Notes: generated by a model not told the origin, from the sequence alone. Numbered from the stretch's first letter, positions 17,057-25,725 are shown. The stretch: DNA of 64,000 nt from Streptomyces sp. SCSIO 75703 (GCF_036607905.1 NZ_CP144555.1:5952001-6016000); one strand, 5' to 3'. Numbers and translations are program-made.

Positions 17057-17709
17057 AAGCCGGGCCCGCCGACCCGGTCGTCGGCGCAGGCCAGCCGGCC
17101 CCAGAGCAGGTCGGCCAGGCCGTGTACCAACTCGGCGCGGGAGCAGGGGCGTTCGCCCAGCCACCAGTCGCCGGCGGCGTGCATCATGCCGACGATGCCG
17201 TGCCCCCACACCCGGGCGACCTGCTGCGTGCCCGGTCCGGCGTCGAGCCGTTCCTCGATGACCTGGGCCAGTTCCTCGCCCATGCGGCGCAGCAGCGGTG
17301 CCGAGTGCTTGCCGACGTCGAAGCCCTGCTCGGCCTGGTCGCCGGGGGCGGGGGCGCCCTCCGCCGGATGCATCAGGAAGCGGTACACCTGCGGGCGTGC
17401 CTCGATGGCCGCGAGATAGGTGTCGAGGGTGGCCTCCACGCGCCGCCGTCGCTCCGCCGGGGCGTCCAGGGCGGCCCGCAGCGAAGCGAGGAGGGCGTCC
17501 GTGTGGCGCTGGGCGAGGGCGGCGTAGAGTCCGCCCTTGTCGCCGAAGTGGCGGTAGAGGATGGGCTTGGTGATGCCGGCCTCGGCGGCGATGGCGTTCA
17601 TCGAGGCGTGCGGGCCCTCGCGCAGCACCACCCGGTCGGCGGCCTCCAGCAGTTCGCGCCGTCGGCGGTCGGCGGACCGCTGCTGTTCGGTCCGCTGCGT
17701 GGTGTCCAT
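17053..17709 (-). CDS. TetR-family regulator divergent from an acyl-CoA dehydrogenase
   Basis: A 218-aa one-component repressor: an N-terminal helix-turn-helix (about 17-63, with MNAIAAEAGITKPILYRHFGDK) and a C-terminal ligand domain. The helix-turn-helix is of the type found in regulators of fatty-acid catabolism. ATG 17709 opens the frame. It is divergent from the acyl-CoA dehydrogenase at 17880, and two palindromes lie between them at 17818-17829 and 17838-17858, so local autoregulation and repression of the dehydrogenase, relieved by an acyl-CoA, is the likely arrangement. Confidence 0.9.
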   Translation of the reverse strand: MDTTQRTEQQRSADRRRRELLEAADRVVLREGPHASMNAIAAEAGITKPILYRHFGDKGGLYAALAQRHTDALLASLRAALDAPAERRRRVEATLDTYLAAIEARPQVYRFLMHPAEGAPAPGDQAEQGFDVGKHSAPLLRRMGEELAQVIEERLDAGPGTQQVARVWGHGIVGMMHAAGDWWLGERPCSRAELVHGLADLLWGRLACADDRVGGPGF

Positions 17710-17806
17710 GAACTCTCCCCACCCGTGGTGATTCGGTGACGCCTGCGCAAACTAACACCCCGCACGTCAGGGCCACCGTACGGGCTCCGGGGGGTGCGGC
17801 CCGGAG

Positions 17807-17858
17807 TTGACTTTTCCTACCGGCCGGTAACAGACTCGGTGTTACCGTAAGTAACACC
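17807..17858. promoter_or_regulatory. Promoter with two palindromic operators
   Basis: A -35 TTGACT (17807-17812) is followed by the 12-bp palindrome TACCGGCCGGTA (17818-17829) and then an 8-5-8 inverted repeat GGTGTTAC/GTAACACC (17838-17858). Both are of TetR-operator size and lie 21-62 bp before the acyl-CoA dehydrogenase start. Confidence 0.65.
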
Positions 17859-17879
17859 GGGTGCGTCGCTGGAGGGGAC

Positions 17880-19106
17880 ATGGCCGAGTTCACGATGGAG
17901 CCGAACGACGAACAGAAGGAGGTCCGGGACTGGCTGCACGGCTTCGCCGCCGACGTCATCCGTCCCGCCGCCGCCGAGTGGGACGAGCGGGAGGAGACCC
18001 CCTGGCCGGTGATCCAGGAGGCCGCCAAGGTCGGCATCTACTCGCTCGACTTCTACGCCCAGCAGTACTTCGACCCCACCGGCCTCGGCATCCCGATGGC
18101 GATGGAGGAGCTGTTCTGGGGTGACGCGGGCATCGCCCTGTCCATCGTCGGCACCGGCCTGGCCGCCGTCGGCGTCCTCGCCAACGGCACCGAGGAGCAG
18201 ATCGGCACCTGGATCCCCCAGATGTACGGCGACCCGGACGACGTGAAGGTCGCCGCCTTCTGCTCCTCCGAGCCCGACGCCGGCTCCGACGTCGCCTCCC
18301 TGCGCACCCGCGCCGTCTACGACGAGGCCAAGGACGAGTGGGTGCTCAACGGCACCAAGACCTGGGCAACCAACGGCGGCATCGCCAACGTGCACGTGGT
18401 CGTCGCCGCCGTCGACCCCGGCCTCGGCTCCAAGGGCCACGCCTCCTTCATCGTCCCGCCGGGGACCCCGGGCCTCTCCCAGGGCCAGAAGTTCAAGAAG
18501 CACGGTATCCGCGCCTCGCACACCGCCGAGGTGGTGCTGGAGGACGTCCGCGTCCCCGGCTCCTGCCTGCTCGGCGGCAAGGAGAAGCTCGACGAACGGC
18601 TCGCCCGCGCCCGGGAACGGGCCGGGAAGGGCGGCGAGCGGGTGAAGAACGCCGCCATGGCCACCTTCGAGGCGTCGCGCCCGGCGGTCGGCGCCATGGC
18701 CGTCGGCACCGCCCGCGCCGCCTACGAGGTCGCCCTGGACTACGCCCGCACCCGCGAGCAGTTCGGACGTCCCGTCATCGACAACCAGGGCGTCGCCTTC
18801 CAGCTCGCCGACATGCGCACCTCCATCGACGCCGCCCGGCTCCTGGTGTGGCGGGCCTCCTGGATGGCCGTCAACGGCCGGCCGTTCACCGCGGCCGAGG
18901 GTTCGATGTCCAAACTGTTCGCGAGCGAGACGGCCAAGAAGGTCACCGCGCAGGCCATCCAGATCCTCGGCGGCAACGGCTACACCCGGGAGTACCCGGT
19001 CGAGCGCATGCACCGGGACGCCGCCATCTACACCATCTTCGAAGGCACGAGCGAGATCCAGCGCCTGGTGATCGCCCGGACCCTGTCCGGGATGCCGATC
19101 CGCTGA
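17880..19106 (+). CDS. Acyl-CoA dehydrogenase
   Basis: A 408-aa flavoenzyme catalysing alpha,beta-dehydrogenation of an acyl-CoA. The flavin-loop motif FCSSEPDAGSD and TKTWATNGGIANVHV mark the middle domain. The C-terminal domain has YARTREQFGRP, QILGGNGYTREYPVER and IFEGTSEIQR, the last carrying the catalytic Glu in its usual place. The start ATG 17880 has GGAGGGG just upstream. Expression is probably controlled by the divergent TetR gene. Chain-length preference cannot be read from the sequence. Confidence 0.93.
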   Translation: MAEFTMEPNDEQKEVRDWLHGFAADVIRPAAAEWDEREETPWPVIQEAAKVGIYSLDFYAQQYFDPTGLGIPMAMEELFWGDAGIALSIVGTGLAAVGVLANGTEEQIGTWIPQMYGDPDDVKVAAFCSSEPDAGSDVASLRTRAVYDEAKDEWVLNGTKTWATNGGIANVHVVVAAVDPGLGSKGHASFIVPPGTPGLSQGQKFKKHGIRASHTAEVVLEDVRVPGSCLLGGKEKLDERLARARERAGKGGERVKNAAMATFEASRPAVGAMAVGTARAAYEVALDYARTREQFGRPVIDNQGVAFQLADMRTSIDAARLLVWRASWMAVNGRPFTAAEGSMSKLFASETAKKVTAQAIQILGGNGYTREYPVERMHRDAAIYTIFEGTSEIQRLVIARTLSGMPIR

Positions 19107-19121
19107 CGGCGCGGACACCGG

Positions 19122-19152
19122 CCGCCGGCCCCGCCGGGCGCGGGGCGGGCGG
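19122..19152. terminator. Hairpin between convergent genes
   Basis: CCGCCGGCCCCG pairs with CGGGGCGGGCGG (one mismatch) around a 7-nt loop between the dehydrogenase and the small convergent gene. Confidence 0.55.
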
Positions 19153-19154
19153 TC

Positions 19155-19391
19155 TCAGGAGGCGGGGCCGCTGCTGTGCGCGATGCAGGCCACGTCGATG
19201 CGGTCGGCGAGCTTCGCCAGCTCGATGGTGAGGGCCGCGACGGTGTCCTCGTCCAGGCCCTCCTCGCCGCCCTCCACCAGCCGCAGCCAGCGTCCGCCCA
19301 CCGTGCGCAGCAGTTTGCTCACGTCGGCGGCGGCCACCTGGAGGGCGCCGTGGTCGTCGACGATCAGGGGCAGGGTCACTTCGCGGGTCAC
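19155..19391 (-). CDS. Conserved small protein
   Basis: A 78-aa product from GTG 19391: a beta-prone start (TREVTLPLIVDDHGALQV), a middle segment KLLRTVGGRWLRLVEGGEEG, and a C-terminal helix with the single Cys. No known domain is recognised. A TACGAT -10 element eight bases before the GTG with no ribosome site suggests a leaderless mRNA. It follows the aldehyde dehydrogenase on the same strand. Confidence 0.65.
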   Translation of the reverse strand: MTREVTLPLIVDDHGALQVAAADVSKLLRTVGGRWLRLVEGGEEGLDEDTVAALTIELAKLADRIDVACIAHSSGPAS

Positions 19392-19405
19392 AGGACGGGA
19401 TCGTA
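19392..19405 (-). promoter_or_regulatory. Probable leaderless promoter of the 78-aa gene
   Basis: On the minus strand TACGAT (plus-strand 19400-19405) precedes the GTG at 19391 by eight bases. Confidence 0.4.
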
Positions 19406-19417
19406 GTGCCGACGGCC

Positions 19418-20803
19418 TCACGCTCCGTGCCACACGGTGGTGATGTTGCAGAACTCCCGGATTCCGTGCCCGGACAGCTCACGTCCGTAGCCCGACCGCT
19501 TGACCCCGCCGAACGGGAAGGCCGGATGCGAGGCCGTCATCCCGTTGACGTACACCCCGCCCGCCTCCAGGTCCCGTACGAAGCGGTCCACCTCGGCCTC
19601 GTCCCGCGTCCACACGTTGGAACTCAGGCCGAAGTCGGTGTCGTTGGCGATGAGCACCGCCTCGTCCAGGTCGTCCGCCCGGTACACCGTGGCGACCGGC
19701 CCGAACGCCTCCTCCCGGTGGACCCGCATCTCCCGCGTGATGCCGGCCAGCACGGTCGGCGGGTAGTACCAGCCGGGCCCTGCGGGGCGTTCGCCGCCGC
19801 ACAGCACCCGTGCCCCGCCGCGCACCGCGTCCTCGACCAGCTCCGCCAGATCGCGCACCCCCTGTTCGCTGGAGAGCGGACCGACCTCCGTCGCCTCGTC
19901 CATCGGGTCGCCCACGCGCAGCGCCCGCATCCCCTCGGTGAAGCGCTCGGTGAAGGCCTCGTACACCGCGTCGTGCACGATGAACCGCTTGGCGGCGATG
20001 CAGGACTGACCGGCGTTCTGCGTCCGCGCGGTCACCGCGACCCGCACCGCCCGGTCGAGGTCGGCGGAGGGCATGACGACGAACGGGTCGCTGCCGCCCA
20101 GCTCCAGCACCGTCTTCTTGATCATCTCCCCGGAGGTGGAGGCGACCGCGCGCCCGGCCGGCTCGCTGCCGGTCAGCGTCGCGGCCCGCACCCGCTCGTC
20201 GCGCAGGACGTCGTCGACCGCCGCCGACCCGATCAGCAGCGTCTGGAAGCAGCCCTCCGGGAACCCGGCCCGGTGGAACAGGTCCTCCAGGTACAGCGCG
20301 CACCCCGGCACGTTCGAGGCGTGCTTGAGCAGACCGACGTTGCCCGCCATCAGCGCGGGCGCCGCGAACCGCATCACCTGCCACAGCGGGAAGTTCCACG
20401 GCATCACCGCGAGCACCGGGCCGAGCGGCCGGTAGCGCACCAGGGCCCGGGAGGCGCCCGAGTCCTTCACGTCGGCCGCGTCCGGCTCCTCGTCGGCGAG
20501 CAGCACGGCGGCCCGGTCGGCGTACCAGCGCATCGCCTTGGCGCACTTGGCGGCCTCCGCGCGGGACTGCGCCACCGGTTTGCCCATCTCGGTGGTGACG
20601 AGCGCCCCGACCTCCTCCAGGTCCTCCTCCAGCAGATCGGCGGCCTGCCGCATCAGCCGCGCCCGCTCCTCGAACCCCGTCGTCCGGTACGTGCGGAAGG
20701 TGGCCTCCGCGAGCAGCAGCCGGCGCTCGATCTCCTCCTCGCCCATGGCCTCGTACGTCCTGAGCGTCTCGCCGGTCGCGGGGTTCACCGTCGCGATGGG
20801 CAT
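19418..20803 (-). CDS. NAD(P)-dependent succinate-semialdehyde-type aldehyde dehydrogenase
   Basis: A 461-aa aldehyde dehydrogenase. VMPWNFPLWQ binds the cofactor, VLELGGSDPFVV carries the general-base Glu, and NAGQSCIAAKR holds the nucleophilic Cys. Sequence and length (about 460 rather than 480-500) fit the short SSADH group (GabD1/Sad-like), which oxidises succinate semialdehyde in GABA and polyamine breakdown. ATG 20803 begins MPIATVNPATGE, the usual start of this subgroup. It stands alone; substrate remains an inference. Confidence 0.9.
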   Translation of the reverse strand: MPIATVNPATGETLRTYEAMGEEEIERRLLLAEATFRTYRTTGFEERARLMRQAADLLEEDLEEVGALVTTEMGKPVAQSRAEAAKCAKAMRWYADRAAVLLADEEPDAADVKDSGASRALVRYRPLGPVLAVMPWNFPLWQVMRFAAPALMAGNVGLLKHASNVPGCALYLEDLFHRAGFPEGCFQTLLIGSAAVDDVLRDERVRAATLTGSEPAGRAVASTSGEMIKKTVLELGGSDPFVVMPSADLDRAVRVAVTARTQNAGQSCIAAKRFIVHDAVYEAFTERFTEGMRALRVGDPMDEATEVGPLSSEQGVRDLAELVEDAVRGGARVLCGGERPAGPGWYYPPTVLAGITREMRVHREEAFGPVATVYRADDLDEAVLIANDTDFGLSSNVWTRDEAEVDRFVRDLEAGGVYVNGMTASHPAFPFGGVKRSGYGRELSGHGIREFCNITTVWHGA

Positions 20804-20878
20804 GGCCGGCCTCCTCGGTGCGGACTCGTGCTTCGACCTTGGCCCGCCCCGGTACGCGCCGCAACGCGGACGGGCCTG

Positions 20879-21337
20879 TCAGTGCGAGTGCTCGCGCAGC
20901 CGGTCGAGAAACGCCCGCTGCGCCGGAACGATCACCTCGCGGGCCGCGTCGAGCGTGAACCAGGCCACCCGGTCCAGCTCGGGGAACTCAGCCGTCCGGC
21001 CCGACCGCGGCGGCCACTCCATACGGAACGTGCCGGGCACCACCGCGGCCGGGTCGAGGTCCGCCTCGACCGCCCACGCCGTCACCGTCTTGCCGCCCGC
21101 CTGCCGGACCTCGCCCAGCGGCACGGCCGCGCCGTCCGGCGGCGCGAGCCCCAGCTCCTCCCGGAACTCCCGCCGCGCCGCGTCCCAGGCGCTCTCCTCC
21201 GCGGTGTACTCGCCCTTCGGCAGCGTCCACGAACCCGCCCCGCGCCGCGCGTGGAAGGGACCGCCCATGTGGCCGAGGAGCACCTGCGTCCCGTCACCGG
21301 AGCGGCGGAAGAGCAGCAGGCCCGCGCTGCGCCTCAC
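20879..21337 (-). CDS. NUDIX hydrolase
   Basis: A 152-aa MutT-like pyrophosphohydrolase. The Nudix box runs GEYTAEESAWDAARREFREE followed by LGL, with the catalytic REFREEL core. An N-terminal beta-strand SAGLLLFRR precedes it. GTG 21337 is taken because it overlaps the stop of the upstream DNA ligase (GTGA), implying coupled translation. Joint transcription with a DNA ligase suggests nucleotide-pool sanitation or removal of 5' modifications during repair, though Nudix substrates cannot be read from sequence. Confidence 0.88.
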   Translation of the reverse strand: MRRSAGLLLFRRSGDGTQVLLGHMGGPFHARRGAGSWTLPKGEYTAEESAWDAARREFREELGLAPPDGAAVPLGEVRQAGGKTVTAWAVEADLDPAAVVPGTFRMEWPPRSGRTAEFPELDRVAWFTLDAAREVIVPAQRAFLDRLREHSH

Positions 21338-22872
21338 GGCGCGGCCCCCGGGTGGGCGGCCAGCAGGGCCTCGACGGTGTCCGCCTCCTCGGGGCGCTTG
21401 TCCTCGCGGTGGCGCAGCACCCGGGCGAAGCGCAGCGTGACGCCGGCCGGATAGCGCGAGGAGCGCTGGAGCCCGTCGTAGGCGATCTCGACGACCAGTT
21501 CCGGGCGCACCGTCACCACGTGCCCGGACTCGGCGACCGCCAGCTCCCGCAGCCGTTCCGTCTGCCAGGCCAGCATCCGGTCCGTCAGGCCCTTGAAGGT
21601 CTTGCCGAGCATGACGAACGAGCCGTCGGCGGCGCGCGCCCCGAGGTGCAGGTTGGACAGCAGGCCGGTGCGCCGGCCGTGGCCCCACTCGGCGGCCAGC
21701 ACGACCAGGTCCACGGTGTGCACCGGTTTGACCTTCAGCCAGGCGGCACCCCGGCGGCCCGCGCTGTAGGCCGCGTCGAGCGCCTTGACCACGACGCCCT
21801 CGTGGCCGCGCGCCAGCGTCTCGGCGAGGAACGCCTCGGCCGCCGCCGTCTCCCCGGGCCCCGAGACCACGGCGCGCCGCACCCGCATCGGCTCCGGCAC
21901 CAGCCGGGCCAGCTCCGCGTGCCGGCGGGCCAGCGGCAGGTCGAGCAGATCGCGGCCGTCCACCGACAGCGCGTCGAAGAAGACCGCCGAGACGGGGAGC
22001 GACCGGGCCGCGGTGGCCACGTCGGCGCGCGAACCGATCCGCCCGGCCGTCTCCTGGAACGAGCGGGGCCGCCCGTCCGCGTCCAGCGAGATCGCCTCGC
22101 CGTCCAGGACGAACCGCTCGCCCGGCAGGCTCCGGGCCGCCTCGGCCACCTCGGGCAGCCGGCCGGTGATGTCGTCCAGGGTGCGGGTGTGCACCCGTAC
22201 CGTGTCGCCGTCGCGGTGCACCTGGACGCGGATGCCGTCCAGCTTCTCCTCGACCGCCGCCGCCCCCAGCCTGCCCACCGCCTCGGCGACCGAGGAGGCG
22301 CTGTGCGCGAGCATCGGCAGCACCGGCCGCCCGACGGTGAGCCGGAAACCCTCCAGCGCGGCGGGCCCCTCGGCGAGCAGCGCCCCGGCCACCGTCCGCA
22401 GCGAGCCGGCGAGCATCACCGCCCGCCGCACGTTCGCCGGGGGCGCCCCGGTCGCCGCGGCCAGCCCCTCGACGGCGGCGGCGTCCAGCGCGCCCTGGCG
22501 GACCTCGCCGGTCAGCAGCCCGAGCAGGAAGCGCTGCTCGTCGGCGGTGGCGGCGGCCATCAGCTCGCCGGCCTGCCGGGTCCGTTCGGCCAGGGAGCCC
22601 GGACCGGACACGGCGGCGAGGCGGGTGAGCCGCTCGTCCACCTCGCGCACGGTCAGCGACGGGGTGCGGGCCGGGGCGACCGGCCGGCCCAGCACCTTCC
22701 AGCCGACCCCGATGCGCCCCTGCGGGAGCCGCCCGGCGAGGTACGGGATGACGACCGGCACGTCCTCCGGCTCCGCCTCCCGGAACAACTCCGCGAGCAG
22801 GGCGGTCTTCCGGGACCGCGCCGAGGTGGCGGCGACCTCCCGGGACACCTGGGCCAGCCGGGCGAGCAGCAT
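21334..22872 (-). CDS. ATP-dependent DNA ligase (LigB type)
   Basis: A 512-aa nick-sealing ligase. An N-terminal alpha-helical DNA-binding domain (about 1-180) precedes the adenylation domain, whose active-site lysine is Lys210 in VEEKLDGIRVQ. DGEAI, FFDALSVDG, EGVVVKALD and WLKVKP are the successive nucleotidyltransferase motifs. An OB domain is C-terminal. It is larger than bacterial LigD-type repair ligases and close to archaeal-like ligases found in actinomycetes beside the essential NAD-dependent LigA. ATG 22872 lies 30 bp after the oxidoreductase stop; GTG 22887 is an alternative. It overlaps the NUDIX gene. Confidence 0.93.
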   Translation of the reverse strand: MLLARLAQVSREVAATSARSRKTALLAELFREAEPEDVPVVIPYLAGRLPQGRIGVGWKVLGRPVAPARTPSLTVREVDERLTRLAAVSGPGSLAERTRQAGELMAAATADEQRFLLGLLTGEVRQGALDAAAVEGLAAATGAPPANVRRAVMLAGSLRTVAGALLAEGPAALEGFRLTVGRPVLPMLAHSASSVAEAVGRLGAAAVEEKLDGIRVQVHRDGDTVRVHTRTLDDITGRLPEVAEAARSLPGERFVLDGEAISLDADGRPRSFQETAGRIGSRADVATAARSLPVSAVFFDALSVDGRDLLDLPLARRHAELARLVPEPMRVRRAVVSGPGETAAAEAFLAETLARGHEGVVVKALDAAYSAGRRGAAWLKVKPVHTVDLVVLAAEWGHGRRTGLLSNLHLGARAADGSFVMLGKTFKGLTDRMLAWQTERLRELAVAESGHVVTVRPELVVEIAYDGLQRSSRYPAGVTLRFARVLRHREDKRPEEADTVEALLAAHPGAAP

Positions 22873-22901
22873 GCTGCCATGGTGCACCGGAGCGGGCCGG
22901 C

Positions 22902-23906
22902 TCACACCCGCTGCGCCGCCTCCTCCCGGGCGAGGACCGCGTCCACCCCGGACATGATCAGGTCGCCGACGACCGCCGCCGCGGCCCGGTGGCCGCCGCC
23001 GGCCGCGTTGACGACCTGCTCGGCGAAGCCGATCGCGTTGCCGGCCGCCCACACGCCGGGCACGCTGGTTTGGCCCGTCGCGTCGACCACCGGGTAGGTG
23101 CCGTGGGGGGTCTCGTGCAGTTCGGCGCCGAGCCGCTCCAGCAGGCCGGTGCGCGGCACGGCGCGCGGGGCGACGAAGAGCGCCGTGCGCGCGCGCACCG
23201 AGCCGTCCGCCAGCCGGACGCCCGTCAGCCGGTCGTCCTCGACGCGCAGACCGGTGACCTCGCCCCGCACCACCTCGACACCGGCCGCGGCCAGCCGCCG
23301 CAGATCGGTGGCGGACGGCTGCCCGGCGGCGGACGGGTGCGCGAAGAGGACCACGTCGTCCGACCAGCCGGAGACCATCAGGGCCTGGTGCACGGCGAGC
23401 GGGCCGGTGGCGAGCACCCCGAAGGCCCCGTCGCGTACCTCCCAGCCGTGGCAGAACGGGCAGTGCAGCACGTCCCGGCCGAACCGCTCGGCCACCCCCG
23501 GCACGCCGGGCAGCTCGTCCCGCAGCCCCGTGGCGACGATCAGCCGCCGGGCGCGCACGGTGCGGCCGCCGGCCAGCCGCACGGCGAGGCCGTCGCCGTC
23601 CCGCACCACGTCCGCCGCGCGGTCGCGGACCAGCTCGACGCCGTATCCGGCGGCCTCCGCGCGGCCGAGCGCCAGGAACTCGGCGGGCGACATGCCGTCC
23701 CGCGTGAGGTAGCCCTGCATGTGGTCCGAGGGCGCGTTGCGCGGCTCGCCCGCGTCCACGACGAGGGTGCGCCGGCGGGACCGGCCGAGGACCAGCGCGG
23801 CCGACAGGCCCGCCGCGCCGCCTCCGACGACGACCACCTCGTAGTCGTCCGGGTGTGCCGTGGGCACCGGGTGTGCCGCGCCGTGCGGCGCGTTGCTCGG
23901 GGTCAT
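22902..23906 (-). CDS. Thioredoxin-reductase-like FAD oxidoreductase
   Basis: A 334-aa two-dinucleotide-domain flavoprotein. VVGGGAAGLSAALVLGRS binds FAD, and VWAAGNAIGFAEQVVNAAGGG closes the FAD site. The redox-active pair is CPFCHGWE, not the CATC of true thioredoxin reductase. This C-x-x-C-H-G form is shared with dithiol oxidases such as GliT, HlmI and DepH and with many actinobacterial proteins of unknown partner. NADP-binding motifs are weak (VLATGPLAVHQA in place of GGGxSA). ATG 23906 has GGAGGTGG six bases upstream. It is divergent from an XRE-cupin regulator that probably controls it. Confidence 0.88.
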   Translation of the reverse strand: MTPSNAPHGAAHPVPTAHPDDYEVVVVGGGAAGLSAALVLGRSRRRTLVVDAGEPRNAPSDHMQGYLTRDGMSPAEFLALGRAEAAGYGVELVRDRAADVVRDGDGLAVRLAGGRTVRARRLIVATGLRDELPGVPGVAERFGRDVLHCPFCHGWEVRDGAFGVLATGPLAVHQALMVSGWSDDVVLFAHPSAAGQPSATDLRRLAAAGVEVVRGEVTGLRVEDDRLTGVRLADGSVRARTALFVAPRAVPRTGLLERLGAELHETPHGTYPVVDATGQTSVPGVWAAGNAIGFAEQVVNAAGGGHRAAAAVVGDLIMSGVDAVLAREEAAQRV

Positions 23907-23948
23907 GGGGACCACCTCCGCCGACACGGTCGCCCGGTGCCCGCCGGA

Positions 23949-23977
23949 TTGACAAATGGGTTTGCCGGTTCTGCAAT
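23949..23977 (+). promoter_or_regulatory. Sigma-70-type promoter of the XRE-cupin gene
   Basis: TTGACA (23949-23954), 17-bp spacer, TGCAAT (23972-23977), with the ATG only 6 bases further: a leaderless arrangement. CAAA-N4-TTTG (23953-23964) overlaps the -35 and could be the regulator's own site. Confidence 0.6.
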
Positions 23978-23983
23978 AAGCGC

Positions 23984-24562
23984 ATGACGTCGGACGAAGT
24001 GCTCGCGGGTGTCGGACCGAGGCTGCGCCAGGTGCGCAGGGAACGGCAGGTGACCCTCGCCGCGCTCTCCGAGGCGACCGGCATCTCCGTCAGCACGCTC
24101 TCCCGGCTGGAGTCGGGGCTGCGCAAGCCGAGCCTGGAGCTGCTGCTGCCCATCGCCCGCGCCCACCAGGTGCCGCTGGACGAGCTGGTCGGCGCCCCGC
24201 CGGTCGGCGACCCCCGGGTGCGGTCCCAGCCGATCGTGCGCCACGGACGCACCTACTGGCCGCTGACCCGCCAGCCGGGCGGCCTCCAGGCGTTCAAGGT
24301 GCTCGAACCCCGGCGCCACCAGGAGCCCGACCCCCGCACTCACGAGGGGTACGAATGGCTCTACGTGCTCTCCGGCCGGCTCCGCCTGGTCCTCGGCACC
24401 CACGACATGGTGCTGACGGCGGGGGAGGCCGTGGAGTTCGACACCCGGGTGCCGCACTGGTTCGGCTCGACGGGGGAGGGGCCGGCGGAGTTCCTCAGCC
24501 TCTTCGGGCCGCAGGGGGAACGCATGCACGTCCGGGCGCGGCCGTCGGGGCGTGGTTCGTGA
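23984..24562 (+). CDS. XRE-family regulator with C-terminal cupin
   Basis: A 192-aa protein: a Cro/CI helix-turn-helix (about 10-65, LAALSEATGISVSTLSRLESG) followed by a cupin barrel (about 100-185) with HEGYEWLYVLSGRLRLVLG and the second cupin motif HWFGSTGEGP. Such regulators sense small ligands or oxidative state through the cupin. ATG 23984 is immediately after a good promoter. It is divergent from the thioredoxin-reductase-like gene, its probable target. Confidence 0.9.
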   Translation: MTSDEVLAGVGPRLRQVRRERQVTLAALSEATGISVSTLSRLESGLRKPSLELLLPIARAHQVPLDELVGAPPVGDPRVRSQPIVRHGRTYWPLTRQPGGLQAFKVLEPRRHQEPDPRTHEGYEWLYVLSGRLRLVLGTHDMVLTAGEAVEFDTRVPHWFGSTGEGPAEFLSLFGPQGERMHVRARPSGRGS

Positions 24563-24700
24563 GGGCGGGAGCCGGGGGGACGTGAGGCCGGCCGGGGGCG
24601 GGTCCGCGGCCGTGGCGGCGCCCGCCCGGCGGCGTGCGTGGGCCGGGAGCCGGCGGCGCGCGGGTGGACGCCGGTCCGCCGTGGTGGTTCCCCGGGCGGC

Positions 24701-24717
24701 AAGCGACCGCTTAGTAT
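24701..24717. promoter_or_regulatory. Operator AAGCGACCGCTT overlapping a -10 element
   Basis: The 5-bp inverted repeat AAGCG-AC-CGCTT (24701-24712) abuts TAGTAT (24712-24717), a likely -10 of the quinone reductase-acyl-CoA dehydrogenase operon. Repressor binding here would block the promoter. The regulator is not in the window as far as can be told. Confidence 0.55.
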
Positions 24718-24753
24718 GCCGTCATCCCGTCCGACGGTCGTGTGGAGGCCCGC

Positions 24754-25725
24754 ATGCAGGCATGGCAGGTGCACGAGAACGGCGAGCCGAGCGAGGTGAT
24801 GCGGCTCGCGGAGACGGAGCGGCCCGTCCCCGCCGACGGCCAGGTCCTGCTCAGGGTCCGCGCCGCGAACGTCAACTTCCCCGACGCCCTGCTCTGCCGG
24901 GGCGAGTACCAGGTCAGGCCGCCGCTGCCCTTCACCCCCGGCGTCGAGGTCTGCGGCGAGACCGAGGACGGCCGCCGCGTCCTCGCCACCCCGGCGCTGC
25001 CGCACGGCGGCTTCGCCGAGTACGCCCTCGCCGACGCCGCCACGCTGCTGCCCGCGCCCGACTCCCTGGACGACGCCGAGGCCGCCGCGCTGCACATCGG
25101 CTACCAGACCGGCTGGTTCGGCCTGCACCGCCGCGCCCGCCTGGAACCCGGCGAGACCCTGCTCGTGCACGCCGCCGCCGGCGGGGTCGGCAGCGCCGCC
25201 GTGCAGCTCGGCAAGGCCGCCGGCGCGACCGTCATCGGCGTCGTCGGCGGAGCCGAGAAGGCCGCCGTCGCCGACGAACTCGGCTGCGACCTGGTGATCG
25301 ACCGGCGCACGGAGAACGTCGTCGCCGCCGTCAAGGAGGCCACCGGCGGCCGGGGCGCCGACGTCGTCTACGACCCGGTCGGCGGCGACGCCTACACCCA
25401 GTCCGCCAAGGCCGTCGCCTTCGAGGGGCGGATCGTGGTCGTCGGCTTCGCGAGCGGCACCGTCCCCCGCCCCGCCCTCCACCACGCCCTCGTCAAGAAC
25501 TACTCCGTCCTCGGCCTGCACTGGGGCCTCTACCAGGCCAAGAACCCCGGCCTGGTCCGCGAGTGCCACGGCCGGCTCACCGAGCTGGCCGCCCGCGGCG
25601 CGATCGCCCCGCTGGTCAGCGCGCGGGTGCCGCTCGACGAGGCCGCCGCGGCCGTCCAGCGGGTCGCCGACGGCACCACCACCGGCCGGGTGACGGTCGT
25701 CCCCGGACAGGAGACCGTCGCATGA
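24754..25725 (+). CDS. Zinc-less medium-chain reductase (NADPH:quinone oxidoreductase family)
   Basis: A 323-aa MDR protein: N-terminal GroES-like domain (VRAANVNFPDALLCRG, the quinone-reductase signature) and a Rossmann domain with LLVHAAAGGVGSAAVQLGKA. No zinc ligands. These enzymes reduce quinones or 2-enoyl compounds; here the overlap with two acyl-CoA dehydrogenase genes suggests an acyl-CoA-derived enoyl substrate. ATG 24754 has GGAGG six bases before; the upstream in-frame GTG at 24742 lies inside that ribosome site. First gene of a three-gene operon with ATGA junctions. Confidence 0.88.
   Translation: MQAWQVHENGEPSEVMRLAETERPVPADGQVLLRVRAANVNFPDALLCRGEYQVRPPLPFTPGVEVCGETEDGRRVLATPALPHGGFAEYALADAATLLPAPDSLDDAEAAALHIGYQTGWFGLHRRARLEPGETLLVHAAAGGVGSAAVQLGKAAGATVIGVVGGAEKAAVADELGCDLVIDRRTENVVAAVKEATGGRGADVVYDPVGGDAYTQSAKAVAFEGRIVVVGFASGTVPRPALHHALVKNYSVLGLHWGLYQAKNPGLVRECHGRLTELAARGAIAPLVSARVPLDEAAAAVQRVADGTTTGRVTVVPGQETVA

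Noticed and set aside
15059..18037. A 992-codon minus-strand frame spanning murT, def and the TetR gene
   Set aside because: Out-of-frame shadow; the true frames contain MurT, deformylase and TetR motifs.
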